Shown here piece by piece: positions 1-11,489 of a stretch of DNA of 64,000 nt. The translations under genes were made by a program, and so were the position numbers. Source of the DNA: Karalla daura (lineage: Eukaryota > Chordata > Actinopteri > Chaetodontiformes > Leiognathidae). Where the stretch lies: the NCBI GenBank assembly GCA_029224185.1, contig JANZKI010000034.1, forward strand, positions 62,001 through 126,000, given 5' to 3'. Below the pieces are notes generated by a model. That model did not search any database. It was not told the origin of the DNA and worked only from the letters and a program-made list of their open reading frames with translations. The first letter of the stretch is position 1. Each line of letters begins with the position of its first letter.

Positions 1-707
1 CAAGGCGCACGGGTTTATGGCCTGCCCCGCATGAGAGAGCACCAATGTTCCTACAAAACTGGAAAAAAGAATTTGTCTGCTGCTTAGGGTGTGGCTGGGA
101 GCAGCGTGAAAAGAGCGAAACGAGAGCTGATTTTTAAGCGATCCCGCATGTCGGCCCTGTGCTAAGAAGAGATTGGACATGCCCAATGCTGAGGGGGCCC
201 TTTCAAACTCTGGGAGTCTCCCAGGGCCTTTGCCATCTGCTGGGGTGCATTGAAGCTGGACGCCTCATCACTTTGTATTACCATGTCAGCAGAGGAGACA
301 ATGGAGCAGGTACCTGAGCACATGGTCGTTGAGAAGAGGTTCTGCTGAAAAACCATACAATCTATCAGCGTGCAACTCGCTACACAAACACACCACAAGA
401 TTCTTCAATTTTTGAAAAGAAAATGAAGTTTCAAAGTCAAAGTATGGCAACATTGCGAATGTTTGTTTGTGGAGTTCTGTTTTTCCCATTCATTCTTATG
501 GGAAAAAGCCAAATTGGCCAAGTGATAAACATTTGGCTCTATGGAGACTGCGCTTTCACCTATCTGGAATATGAGCTCACTGTCACGCCGTAGGGGAGAG
601 TCTCCAGAACGCCCTGACACGATTTGGTGTGTGTACTATGAGAACTGTGGCCACAGTCGCGAGGAGTATTTTAACTTTTAACATTGATGGCAGTGGTGGG
701 AAAATGA
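1..707 (+). repeat. Partial unit u0, truncated by the window edge
   Basis: This is the last 707 bp of a monomer; about 64 bp are cut off by the window start. It matches 6160-6866 (offset 6159) with a noticed change at 418 (A, where the copy at 6577 has T). That change removes the usual GAAATGAAAATG context downstream of the CAATTTTTG tract. It belongs to the first copy of the 8-unit repeat. Confidence 0.95.
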
Positions 708-980
708 ATGGGGGCTTATGGAGAGAAAAGGCTGCACTGGGCCTACGATGAGGCTCGTCGTTTAAATTTCACAAGGCGCACGGGTTTATGGCCTGCCCCG
801 CATGAGAGAGCACCAATGTTCCTACAAAACTGGAAAAAAGAATTTGTCTGCTGCTTAGGGTGTGGCTGGGAGCAGCGTGAAAAGACCGAAACGAGAGCTG
901 ATTTTTAAGCGATCCTGCATGTCGGCCCGGTGCTAAGAAGAGATTGGACATGCCCAATGCTGAGGGGACCCTTTCAAACT

Positions 981-995
981 CTGGGAGTCTCCCAG
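981..995. repeat. 7-bp inverted repeat with 1-bp centre, CTGGGAGTCTCCCAG
   Basis: CTGGGAG and CTCCCAG are perfect reverse complements around a single T. Flanking GGCCCT (upstream) and AGGGCC (downstream) can form a competing outer stem. The element recurs about every 771 bp at the same monomer position. It is weakened in the R, X and 769-bp K units, where the left arm reads CTGCGAG and, in X and short K, the right side reads CTCCCGGGG. It is given here for u1 as an example. Function is unknown; the tendency to extrude is inference. Confidence 0.85.
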
Positions 996-1249
996 GGCCT
1001 TTGCCATCTGCTGGGGTGCATTGAAGGTGGACGCCTCATCACTTTGTATTACCATGTCAGCAGAGGAGACATTGGAGCAGGTACCTGAGCGCATGGTCGT
1101 CGAGAAGAGGTGCTGCTGAAAAACCAAACAACCTATCAGCGTGCACCTCGCTACACAAACACACCACAAGATTCTTCAATTTTTGAAATGAAAATGAAGT
1201 TTAGAGCCAAAGTATGGCAACGTTGCGAATGTTTGTTTGTGGAGTTCTG

Positions 1250-1277
1250 TTTTTCCCATTCATTCTTATGGGAAAAA
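1250..1277. repeat. 10-bp stem, 8-bp loop inverted repeat (TTTTTCCCAT / ATGGGAAAAA)
   Basis: In u1 the arms 1250-1259 and 1268-1277 are perfect reverse complements separated by TCATTCTT. Units that read GGGAAAAAGCC have the full 10-bp stem. Units that read GGGAAAGAGCC, which are most of the array right of 18.4 kb, keep 8 bp. Single-unit breaks are CTTAAGGG near 7427, a C-to-A change giving TTTCACATT near 18203, and CTTGTGGG in u16, u23, u70 and u79. It could be a remnant of a palindromic element in the ancestral monomer, but no transposon ends or target duplications are visible. Confidence 0.8.
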
Positions 1278-1413
1278 GCCAAATTGGCCAAGTGATAAAC
1301 ATTTGGCTCTATGGAGACAACGCTTTCACCAATCTGGAGCATGAGCTAACTGTCAAGCCGTAGGGGACAGTCTCCAGAACGCCCTGACACGATTTGGTGT
1401 GTGAAGTATGAGA

Positions 1414-1427
1414 ACTGTGGCCACAGT
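1414..1427. repeat. 14-bp perfect palindrome ACTGTGGCCACAGT
   Basis: This fully self-complementary 14-mer sits about 65 bp before each unit boundary and is conserved in nearly all units. It is lost in the four X units, where the sequence is CTGTGACCAGAG (near 10657, 34549, 52277 and 59218), and in u58, where it is replaced by CTGTGACACAATC (about 45335-45348). It is immediately followed by CGCGAGGAG. Dyad symmetry is common in centromeric satellites as a class, but nothing here proves a binding role. Confidence 0.85.
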
Positions 1428-1786
1428 CGCGAGGAGTAGTGGAACGTTTAACATTGATGGCAGTGGTGGGACAATGAATGGGGGCTTATGGAGATAAAAG
1501 GCTGCACTGGGCCTACGATGAGGCTCGTCGTTTAAATTTCACAAGGCGCACGGGTTTATGGCCTGCCCCGCATGAGAGAGCACCAATGTTCCTACAAAAC
1601 TGGAAAAAAGAATTTGTCTGCTGCTTCGGGTGTGGCTGGGAGCAGCGTGAAAAGAGCGAAACGAGAGCTGATTTTTAAGCGATCCCGCATGTCGGCCCTG
1701 TGCTAAGAAGAGATTGGACATGCCCAATGCTGAGGGGGCCCTTTCAAACACTGGGAGTCTCCCAGGGCCTGTGCCATCTGCTGGGA

Positions 1787-4700
1787 TGCATTGAAGCTGG
1801 ACGCCTCATCACTTTGTATTACCATGTCAGCAGAGGAGACAATGGAGCAGGTACCTGAGCACATGGTCGTCGAGAAGAGGTGCTGCTGAAAAACCATACA
1901 ATCTATCAGCGTGCAACTCGCTACACAAACACACCACAAGATTCTTCAATTTTTGAAATGAAAATGAAGTTTCAAAGTCAAAGTATGGCAACGTTGCGAA
2001 TGTTTGTTTGTGGAGTTCTGTTTTTCCCATTCATTCTTATGGGAAAAAGCCAAATTGGCCGTGATAAACATTTGGCTCTATGGAGACTGCGCTTTCACCT
2101 ATCTGGAATATGAGCTCACTGTCACGCCGTAGGGGACAGTCTCCAGAACGCCCTGACACGATTTGGTGCGTGTACTATGAGAACTGTGGCCACAGTCGCG
2201 AGGAGTAGTTTAACGTTTAACATTGATGGCAGTGGTGGGACAATGAATGGGGGCTTTTGGAGAGAAAAGGCTGCACTGGGCCTACGATGAGGCTCGTCGT
2301 TTAAATTTCACAAGGCGCACGGGTTTATGGCCTGCCCCGCATGAGAGAGCACCAATGTTCCTACAAAACTGGAAAAAAGAATTTGTCTGCTGCTTAGGGT
2401 GTGGCTGGGAGCAGTGTGAAAAGACCGTAACGAGAGCTGATTTTTAAGCGATCCTGCATGTCGGCCCGGTGCGAAGAAGAGATTGGACATGCCCAATGCT
2501 AAGGGGGCCCTTTCAAACTCTGGGAGTCTCCCAGGGCCTTTGCCATCTGCTGGGGTGCATTGAAGGTGGACGCCTCATCACTTTGTATTACCATGTCAGC
2601 AGAGGAGACATTGGAGCAGGTACCTGAGCACATGGTCGTCGAGAAGAGGTGCTGCTGAAAAACCATACAACCTATCAGCGTGCACCTCGCTACACAAACA
2701 CACCACAAGATTCTTCAATTTTTGAAATGAAAATGAAGTTTAGAGCCAAAGTATGGCAACGTTGCGAATGTTTGTTTGTGGAGTTCTGTTTTTCCCATTC
2801 ATTCTTATGGGAAAAAGCCAAATTGGCCAAGTGATAAACATTTGGCTCTATGGAGACAACGCTTTCACCAATCTGGAGCATGAGCTAACTGTCAAGCCGT
2901 AGGGGACAGTCTCCAGAACGCCCTGACACGATTTGGTGTGTGTAGTATGAGAACTGTGGCCACAGTCGCGAGGAGTAGTGGAATGTTTAACATTGATGGC
3001 AGTGGTGGGACAATGAATGGGGGCTTATGGAGAGAAAAGGCTGCACTGGGCCTACGATGAGGCTCGTCGTTTAAATTTCACAAGGCGCACGGGTTCATGG
3101 CCTGCCCCGCATGAGAGAGCACCAATGTTCCTACAAAACTGGAAAAAAGAATTTGTCTGCTGCTTCGGGTGTGGCTGGGAGCAGCGTGAAAAGAGCGAAA
3201 CGAGAGCTGATTTTTAAGCGATCCCGCATGTCGGCCCTGTGCTAAGAAGAGATTGGACATGCCCAATGCTGAGGGGGCCCTCTCAAACTCTGGGAGTCTC
3301 CCAGGGCCTGTGCCATCTGCTGGGGTGCATTGAAGCTGGACGCCTCATCACTTTGTATTACCATGTCAGCAGAGGAGACAATGGAGCAGGTACCTGAGCA
3401 CATGGTCGTCGAGAAGAGGTGCTGCTGAAAAACCATACAATCTATCAGCGTGCAACTCGCTACACAAACACACCACAAGATTCTTCAATTTTTGAAATGA
3501 AAATGAAGTTTCAAAGTCAAAGTATGGCAACGTTGCGAATGTTTGTTTGTGGAGTTCTGTTTTTCCCATTCATTCTTATGGGAAAAAGCCAAATTGGCCG
3601 TGATAAACATTTGGCTCTATGGAGACTGCGCTTTCACCTATCTGGAATATGAGCTCACTGTCACGCCGTAGGGGACAGTCTCCAGAACGCCCTGACACGA
3701 TTTGGTGCGTGTACTATGAGAACTGTGGCCACAGTCGCGAGGAGTAGTTTAACGTTTAACATTGATGGCAGTGGTGGGACAATGAATGGGGGCTTTTGGA
3801 GAGAAAAGGCTGCACTGGGCCTACGATGAGGCTCGTCGTTTAAATTTCACAAGGCGCACGGGTTTATGGCCTGCCCCGCATGAGAGAGCACCAATGTTCC
3901 TACAAAACTGGAAAAAAGAATTTGTCTGCTGCTTAGGGTGTGGCTGGGAGCAGTGTGAAAAGACCGTAACGAGAGCTGATTTTTAAGCGATCCTGCATGT
4001 CGGCCCGGTGCGAAGAAGAGATTGGACATGCCCAATGCTAAGGGGGCCCTTTCAAACTCTGGGAGTCTCCCAGGGCCTTTGCCATCTGCTGGGGTGCATT
4101 GAAGGTGGACGCCTCATCACTTTGTATTACCATGTCAGCAGAGGAGACATTGGAGCAGGTACCTGAGCACATGGTCGTCGAGAAGAGGTGCTGCTGAAAA
4201 ACCATACAACCTATCAGCGTGCACCTCGCTACACAAACACACCACAAGATTCTTCAATTTTTGAAATGAAAATGAAGTTTAGAGCCAAAGTATGGCAACG
4301 TTGCGAATGTTTGTTTGTGGAGTTCTGTTTTTCCCATTCATTCTTATGGGAAAAAGCCAAATTGGCCAAGTGATAAACATTTGGCTCTATGGAGACAACG
4401 CTTTCACCAATCTGGAGCATGAGCTAACTGTCAAGCCGTAGGGGACAGTCTCCAGAACGCCCTGACACGATTTGGTGTGTGTAGTATGAGAACTGTGGCC
4501 ACAGTCGCGAGGAGTAGTGGAATGTTTAACATTGATGGCAGTGGTGGGACAATGAATGGGGGCTTATGGAGAGAAAAGGCTGCACTGGGCCTACGATGAG
4601 GCTCGTCGTTTAAATTTCACAAGGCGCACGGGTTCATGGCCTGCCCCGCATGAGAGAGCACCAATGTTCCTACAAAACTGGAAAAAAGAATTTGTCTGCT

Positions 4701-5688
4701 GCTTCGGGTGTGGCTGGGAGCAGCGTGAAAAGAGCGAAACGAGAGCTGATTTTTAAGCGATCCCGCATGTCGGCCCTGTGCTAAGAAGAGATTGGACATG
4801 CCCAATGCTGAGGGGGCCCTCTCAAACTCTGGGAGTCTCCCAGGGCCTGTGCCATCTGCTGGGGTGCATTGAAGCTGGACGCCCCATCACTTTGTATTAC
4901 CATGTCAGCAGAGGAGACAATGGAGCAGGTACCTGAGCACATGGTCGTCGAGAAGAGGTTCTGCTGAAAAACCATACAACCTATCAGCGTGCACCTCGCT
5001 ACACAAACACACCACAAGATTCTTCAATTTTTGAAATGAAAATGAAGTTTCAAAGTCAAAGTATGGCAACGTTGCGAATGTTTGTTTGTGGAGTTCTGTT
5101 TTTCCCATTCATTCTTATGGGAAAAAGCCAAATTGGCCGTGATAAACATTTGGCTCTATGGAGACTGCGCTTTCACCTATCTGGAATATGAGCTCACTGT
5201 CACGCCGTAGGGGACAGTCTCCAGAACGCCCTGACACGATTTGGTGCGTGTACTATGAGAACTGTGGCCACAGTCGCGAGGAGTAGTTTAACGTTTAACA
5301 TTGATGGCAGTGGTGGGACAATGAATGGGGGCTTTTGGAGAGAAAAGGCTGCACTGGGCCTACGATGAGGCTCGTCGTTTAAATTTCACAAGGCGCACGG
5401 GTTTATGGCCTGCCCCGCATGAGAGAGCACCAATGTTCCTACAAAACTGGAAAAAAGAATTTGTCTGCTGCTTAGGGTGTGGCTGGGAGCAGTGTGAAAA
5501 GACCGTAACGAGAGCTGATTTTTAAGCGATCCTGCATGTCGGCCCGGTGCGAAGAAGAGATTGGACATGCCCAATGCTAAGGGGGCCCTTTCAAACTCTG
5601 GGAGTCTCCCAGGGCCTTTGCCATCTGCTGGGGTGCATTGAAGGTGGACGCCTCATCACTTTGTATTACCATGTCAGCAGAGGAGACA
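1787..5688 (+). repeat. Nested tandem dimer repeat, period 1539 bp, about 2.5 copies
   Basis: Positions 1787-4149 match 3326-5688 at offset 1539, i.e. a 770 + 769 bp pair. The pairs are F-E (u3-u4, u5-u6), then F (u7). The left edge is the change CTGGGATGC (1786) versus CTGGGGTGC (3325). The right edge is GACATTGG (4149) versus GACAATGG (5688). Inside, a patch beginning at 4959 breaks the match (TTCTG at 4959, AACC near 4980, GCACCTCG near 4993), after which the pairing resumes. The dimer lies inside the 8-unit repeat, so two amplification levels are nested. Confidence 0.85.
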
Positions 5689-6159
5689 ATGGAGCAGGTT
5701 CCTGAGCACATGGTCGTCGAGAAGAGGTGCTGCTGAAAAACCATACAACCTATCAGCGTGCAACTCGCTACACAAACACACCACAAGATTCTTCAATTTT
5801 TGAAATGAAAATGAAGTTTCAAAGTCAAAGTATGGCAACGTTACGAATGTTTATTTGTGGAGTTCTGTTTTTCCCATTCATTCTTATGGGAAAGAGCCTA
5901 ATTGGCCAAGTGATAAACATTTGGCTCTGTGGAGACTGCGCTTTCACTTATCTGGAATATGAGCTCACAGTCACGCCGTAGGGGACAGTCTCCAAAACGC
6001 CCTGACACGATTTGATGTGTGTAGTATGAGAACTGTGGCCACAGTCGCGAGGAGTAGTGTAACGTTTAATATTGATGGCAGTGGTGGGACAATGAATGGG
6101 GGCTTATGGAGAGAAAAGGCTGCACTGGGCCTACGATGAGGCTCGTCGTTTAAATTTCA

Positions 6160-9100
6160 CAAGGCGCACGGGTTTATGGCCTGCCCCGCATGAGAGAGCA
6201 CCAATGTTCCTACAAAACTGGAAAAAAGAATTTGTCTGCTGCTTAGGGTGTGGCTGGGAGCAGCGTGAAAAGAGCGAAACGAGAGCTGATTTTTAAGCGA
6301 TCCCGCATGTCGGCCCTGTGCTAAGAAGAGATTGGACATGCCCAATGCTGAGGGGGCCCTTTCAAACTCTGGGAGTCTCCCAGGGCCTTTGCCATCTGCT
6401 GGGGTGCATTGAAGCTGGACGCCTCATCACTTTGTATTACCATGTCAGCAGAGGAGACAATGGAGCAGGTACCTGAGCACATGGTCGTTGAGAAGAGGTT
6501 CTGCTGAAAAACCATACAATCTATCAGCGTGCAACTCGCTACACAAACACACCACAAGATTCTTCAATTTTTGAAATGAAAATGAAGTTTCAAAGTCAAA
6601 GTATGGCAACATTGCGAATGTTTGTTTGTGGAGTTCTGTTTTTCCCATTCATTCTTATGGGAAAAAGCCAAATTGGCCAAGTGATAAACATTTGGCTCTA
6701 TGGAGACTGCGCTTTCACCTATCTGGAATATGAGCTCACTGTCACGCCGTAGGGGAGAGTCTCCAGAACGCCCTGACACGATTTGGTGTGTGTACTATGA
6801 GAACTGTGGCCACAGTCGCGAGGAGTATTTTAACTTTTAACATTGATGGCAGTGGTGGGAAAATGAATGGGGGCTTATGGAGAGAAAAGGCTGCACTGGG
6901 CCTACGATGAGGCTCGTCGTTTAAATTTCACAAGGCGCACGGGTTTATGGCCTGCCCCGCATGAGAGAGCACCAATGTTCCTACAAAACTGGAAAAAAGA
7001 ATTTGTCTGCTGCTTAGGGTGTGGCTGGGAGCAGCGTGAAAAGACCGAAACGAGAGCTGATTTTTAAGCGATCCTGCATGTCGGCCCGGTGCTAAGAAGA
7101 GATTGGACATGCCCAATGCTGAGGGGACCCTTTCAAACTCTGGGAGTCTCCCAGGGCCTTTGCCATCTGCTGGGGTGCATTGAAGGTGGACGCCTCATCA
7201 CTTTGTATTACCATGTCAGCAGAGGAGACATTGGAGCAGGTACCTGAGCACATGGTCGTCGAGAAGAGGTGCTGCTGAAAAACCAAACAACCTATCAGCG
7301 TGCACCTCGCTACACAAACACACCACAAGATTCTTCAATTTTTGAAATGAAAATGAAGTTTAGAGCCAAAGTATGGCAACGTTGCGAATGTTTGTTTGTG
7401 GAGTTCTGTTTTTCCCATTCATTCTTAAGGGAAAAAGCCAAATTGGCCAAGTGATAAACATTTGGCTCTATGGAGACAACGCTTTCACCAATCTGGAGCA
7501 TGAGCTAACTGTCAAGCCGTAGGGGACAGTCTCCAGAACGCCCTGACACGATTTGGTGTGTGTAGTATGAGAACTGTGGCCACAGTCGCGAGGAGTAGTG
7601 GAACGTTTAACATTGATGGCAGTGGTGGGACAATGAATGGGGGCTTATGGAGATAAAAGGCTGCACTGGGCCTACGATGAGGCTCGTCGTTTAAATTTCA
7701 CAAGGCGCACGGGTTTATGGCCTGCCCCGCATGAGAGAGCACCAATGTTCCTACAAAACTGGAAAAAAGAATTTGTCTGCTGCTTCGGGTGTGGCTGGGA
7801 GCAGCGTGAAAAGAGCGAAACGAGAGCTGATTTTTAAGCGATCCCGCATGTCGGCCCTGTGCTAAGAAGAGATTGGACATGCCCAATGCTGAGGGGGCCC
7901 TTTCAAACACTGGGAGTCTCCCAGGGCCTGTGCCATCTGCTGGGATGCATTGAAGCTGGACGCCTCATCACTTTGTATTACCATGTCAGCAGAGGAGACA
8001 ATGGAGCAGGTACCTGAGCACATGGTCGTCGAGAAGAGGTGCTGCTGAAAAACCATACAATCTATCAGCGTGCAACTCGCTACACAAACACACCACAAGA
8101 TTCTTCAATTTTTGAAATGAAAATGAAGTTTCAAAGTCAAAGTATGGCAACGTTGCGAATGTTTGTTTGTGGAGTTCTGTTTTTCCCATTCATTCTTATG
8201 GGAAAAAGCCAAATTGGCCGTGATAAACATTTGGCTCTATGGAGACTGCGCTTTCACCTATCTGGAATATGAGCTCACTGTCACGCCGTAGGGGACAGTC
8301 TCCAGAACGCCCTGACACGATTTGGTGCGTGTACTATGAGAACTGTGGCCACAGTCGCGAGGAGTAGTTTAACGTTTAACATTGATGGCAGTGGTGGGAC
8401 AATGAATGGGGGCTTTTGGAGAGAAAAGGCTGCACTGGGCCTACGATGAGGCTCGTCGTTTAAATTTCACAAGGCGCACGGGTTTATGGCCTGCCCCGCA
8501 TGAGAGAGCACCAATGTTCCTACAAAACTGGAAAAAAGAATTTGTCTGCTGCTTAGGGTGTGGCTGGGAGCAGTGTGAAAAGACCGTAACGAGAGCTGAT
8601 TTTTAAGCGATCCTGCATGTCGGCCCGGTGCGAAGAAGAGATTGGACATGCCCAATGCTAAGGGGGCCCTTTCAAACTCTGGGAGTCTCCCAGGGCCTTT
8701 GCCATCTGCTGGGGTGCATTGAAGGTGGACGCCTCATCACTTTGTATTACCATGTCAGCAGAGGAGACATTGGAGCAGGTACCTGAGCACATGGTCGTCG
8801 AGAAGAGGTGCTGCTGAAAAACCATACAACCTATCAGCGTGCACCTCGCTACACAAACACACCACAAGATTCTTCAATTTTTGAAATGAAAATGAAGTTT
8901 AGAGCCAAAGTATGGCAACGTTGCGAATGTTTGTTTGTGGAGTTCTGTTTTTCCCATTCATTCTTATGGGAAAAAGCCAAATTGGCCAAGTGATAAACAT
9001 TTGGCTCTATGGAGACAACGCTTTCACCAATCTGGAGCATGAGCTAACTGTCAAGCCGTAGGGGACAGTCTCCAGAACGCCCTGACACGATTTGGTGTGT

Positions 9101-9578
9101 GTAGTATGAGAACTGTGGCCACAGTCGCGAGGAGTAGTGGAATGTTTAACATTGATGGCAGTGGTGGGACAATGAATGGGGGCTTATGGAGAGAAAAGGC
9201 TGCACTGGGCCTACGATGAGGCTCGTCGTTTAAATTTCACAAGGCGCACGGGTTCATGGCCTGCCCCGCATGAGAGAGCACCAATGTTCCTACAAAACTG
9301 GAAAAAAGAATTTGTCTGCTGCTTCGGGTGTGGCTGGGAGCAGCGTGAAAAGAGCGAAACGAGAGCTGATTTTTAAGCGATCCCGCATGTCGGCCCTGTG
9401 CTAAGTAGAGATTGGACATGCCCAATGCTGAGGGGGCCCTCTCAAACTCTGGGAGTCTCCCAGGGCCTGTGCCATCTGCTGGGGTGCATTGAAGCTGGAC
9501 GCCTCATCACTTTGTATTACCATGTCAGCAGAGGAGACAATGGAGCAGGTACCTGAGCACATGGTCGTCGAGAAGAGG
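6160..9578 (+). repeat. 8-unit higher-order repeat, partial copy 2
   Basis: This repeats 1-3419. Differences noticed by eye include 418 versus 6577, 1091 (gcgcatgg) versus 7250 (gcacatgg), an altered GTGTGAAGTATG near 1405 versus GTGTAGTATG, CTTAAGGG near 7427 in place of CTTATGGG, and CTAAGTAGAG near 9404 in place of CTAAGAAGAG. The match ends when GAAGAGGTGCTG at 3420 becomes GAAGAGGTTCTG at 9579. There the array switches to the X-led cassette type. Overall divergence is low, consistent with a fairly recent 8-unit duplication. Confidence 0.88.
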
Positions 9579-9946
9579 TTCTGCTGAAAAACCATACAAT
9601 CTATCAGCGTGCAACTCGCTACACAAACACACCACAAGATTCTTCAATTTTCGAAATGAAAATGAAGTTTCAAAGCCAAAGTATGGCAACGTTACGAATG
9701 TTTGTTTGTGGAGTTCTGTTTTTCCCATTCATTCTTATGGGAAAGAGCCTAATTGGCCAAGTGATAAACATTTGGCTCTATGGAGACAACGTTTTCACCA
9801 ATCTGGAATACGAGCTAACTGTCACGCCGTAGGGGAGAGTCTCCAGAATGCCCTGACACGATTTGGTGTGTGTACTATGAGAACTGTGGCCACAGTCGCG
9901 AGGAGAAGTGTAACGTTTAACATTGATGGCAGTGGTGGGACAATGA

Positions 9947-10718
9947 ATGGGGGCTTATGGAGAGAAAAGTCTGCACTGGGCCATACGATGAGGCTCCTCG
10001 TTTAAATTTCACAAGGTGCACGGGTTTCTGGCCTGCCCCGCATGAGAGAGCACCAATGTTCCTACAAAACTGGAAAAAAAGAATTTGTCTGCTGCTTAGG
10101 GTGTGGCTGGCAGCAGCGTGAAAAGAGCGAAACGAGAGCTGATTTTAAAGCGATCCCGCATGTCGGCCCGGTGCTATGAAGAGATTGGACATGCCCAATG
10201 CTGAGGGGGCCCTTTCCCACTCTGCGAGTCTCCCGGGGACTGTGCCATCTGCTGGGGTGCATTGAAGCTGGACGCCTCATCACTTTGTATGACCATGTGA
10301 GCAGAGGAGACATTGGAGCAGGTACCTGAGCACATGGTTGTCGAGAAATGGTGCTGCTGAAAAACCATACAACCTATCAGCGTGCAACTCGCGACCAAAC
10401 ACACCACAAGATTCTTCAATTTCTGAAATGAAAATGAAGTTTCAAAGTCAAAGTATGGCAACGTTGCGAATGTTTGTTTGTGGAGTTCTTTTTTTCCCAT
10501 TCATTCTTATGGGAAAAAGCCAAAATGGCGAAGTGATAAACATTTGGCTCTTTGGAGACTGCGCTTTCACCAATCTGGAATACGAGCTAACTGTCACGCC
10601 GTAGGGGATAGTTTCCAGAACACCATGACGCGATTTGGTGTGTGTACCATGAAAACTGTGACCAGAGTCGCGAGGAGAAGTGTAACGTTTAACATTGATG
10701 TCAGCTGTTGGAAATTGA
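9947..10718 (+). repeat. X subtype monomer (u13), most divergent unit, 772 bp
   Basis: X units (u13, u44, u67, u76) differ from the consensus at many points. Examples: GAAAAGTCTGC, an extra A in GGGCCATACG, GGCTCCTCG, a 7-A tract, GGCAGCAGCG, GATTTTAAAGCG, GTGCTATGAAG, CCCACTCTGCGAG, CATGTGAGCAG, CATGGTTGTCGAG, CTCGCGACCAAAC (instead of CTCGCTACACAAAC), a T8 run in GTTCTTTTTTTTCCC-like context, CAAAATGGCGAAG, CTTTGGAGAC, GGGATAGTTTCC and GTGACCAGAG. Two of the three dyads are lost. The four X units look alike over their whole length, so divergence predates their spread. Confidence 0.88.
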
Positions 10719-11489
10719 ATGGGGGCTTCAGGAGGGAAAAGGCTGCACTGGGCCTACGATGATGCTCGTCGTTTAAATTTCACAAGGCGCACGGGTTTAT
10801 GGCCTGCCCCGCATGAGAGAGCACCATTGTTCCTACAAAACTGGAAAAAATAATTTGTCTGCTGCTTAGGGTGTGGCTGGGAGCAGCGTGAAAAGAGTGA
10901 AACGAGAGCTGATTTTTAAGCGATCCCGCATGTCGGCCCGGTGCTATGAAGAGATTGGACATGCCCAATGCTGAGGGGGCCCTTTCCCACTCTGCGAGTC
11001 TCCCAGGGCCTGTGCCATCTGCTGGGGTGCATTGAAGCTGGACGCCTCATCACTTTGTATGACCATGTCAGCAGAGGAGACAATGGAGCAGGTACCTGAG
11101 CACATGGTCGTCGAGAAGAGGTTCTGCTGAAAAACCATACAATCTATCAGCGTGCAACTCGCTACACAAACACACCACAAGATTCTTCAATTTTTGAAAT
11201 GAAAATGAAGTTTCAAAGCCAAAGTATGGCAACGTTACGAATGTTTGTTTGTGGAGTTCTGTTTTTCCCATTCATTCTTATGGGAAAGAGCCAAATTGGC
11301 CAAGTGATAAACATTTGGCTCTATGGAGACTGCGCTTTCACCAATCTGGAGCATGAGCTCACTGTCAAGCCGTAGGGGACAGTCTCCAGAATGCCCTGAC
11401 ACGATTTGGTGTGTGTAGTATGAGAACTGTGGCCACAGTCGCGAGGAGTAGTGTAACGTTTAACATTGATGGCAGTGGTGGGACAATGA
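10719..11489 (+). repeat. R subtype monomer (u14)
   Basis: R units (u14, u17, u45, u68, u71, u77, u80) begin ATGGGGGCTTCAGGAGGG and share GATGATGCTCG, ACCATTGTTCC, an A-tract ending AAATAATTTG, GAGTGAAACG, GTGCTATGAAG and CCCACTCTGCGAG. They are always preceded by a unit tail reading GATGTCAGCTGTTGG in place of GATGGCAGTGGTGGG. Two forms exist. After X the 5' part reads GAGAGCACC. After K (u17, u71, u80) it reads GAGATTACC and is followed by the CTTCCCAAATC tail. Confidence 0.87.

Larger units (their letters stand above)
1..6159 (+). repeat. 8-unit higher-order repeat, copy 1 (6159 bp)
   Basis: Positions 1-3419 match 6160-9578 at a constant offset of 6159 bp, which is eight monomers. The subtype order u1-u8 is E D F E F E F E; u9-u12 repeat its beginning as E D F E. 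Unit lengths in this part are mostly 769-770 bp. D, E and F units with GGCCGTGATAAA (two bases fewer than GGCCAAGTGATAAA) are 769 bp. Units with GTTTAGAGCCAAAG (one base fewer than GTTTCAAAGTCAAAG) are 770 bp. The F subtype occurs nowhere else in the window, so this region is a separate local family. Confidence 0.88.
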
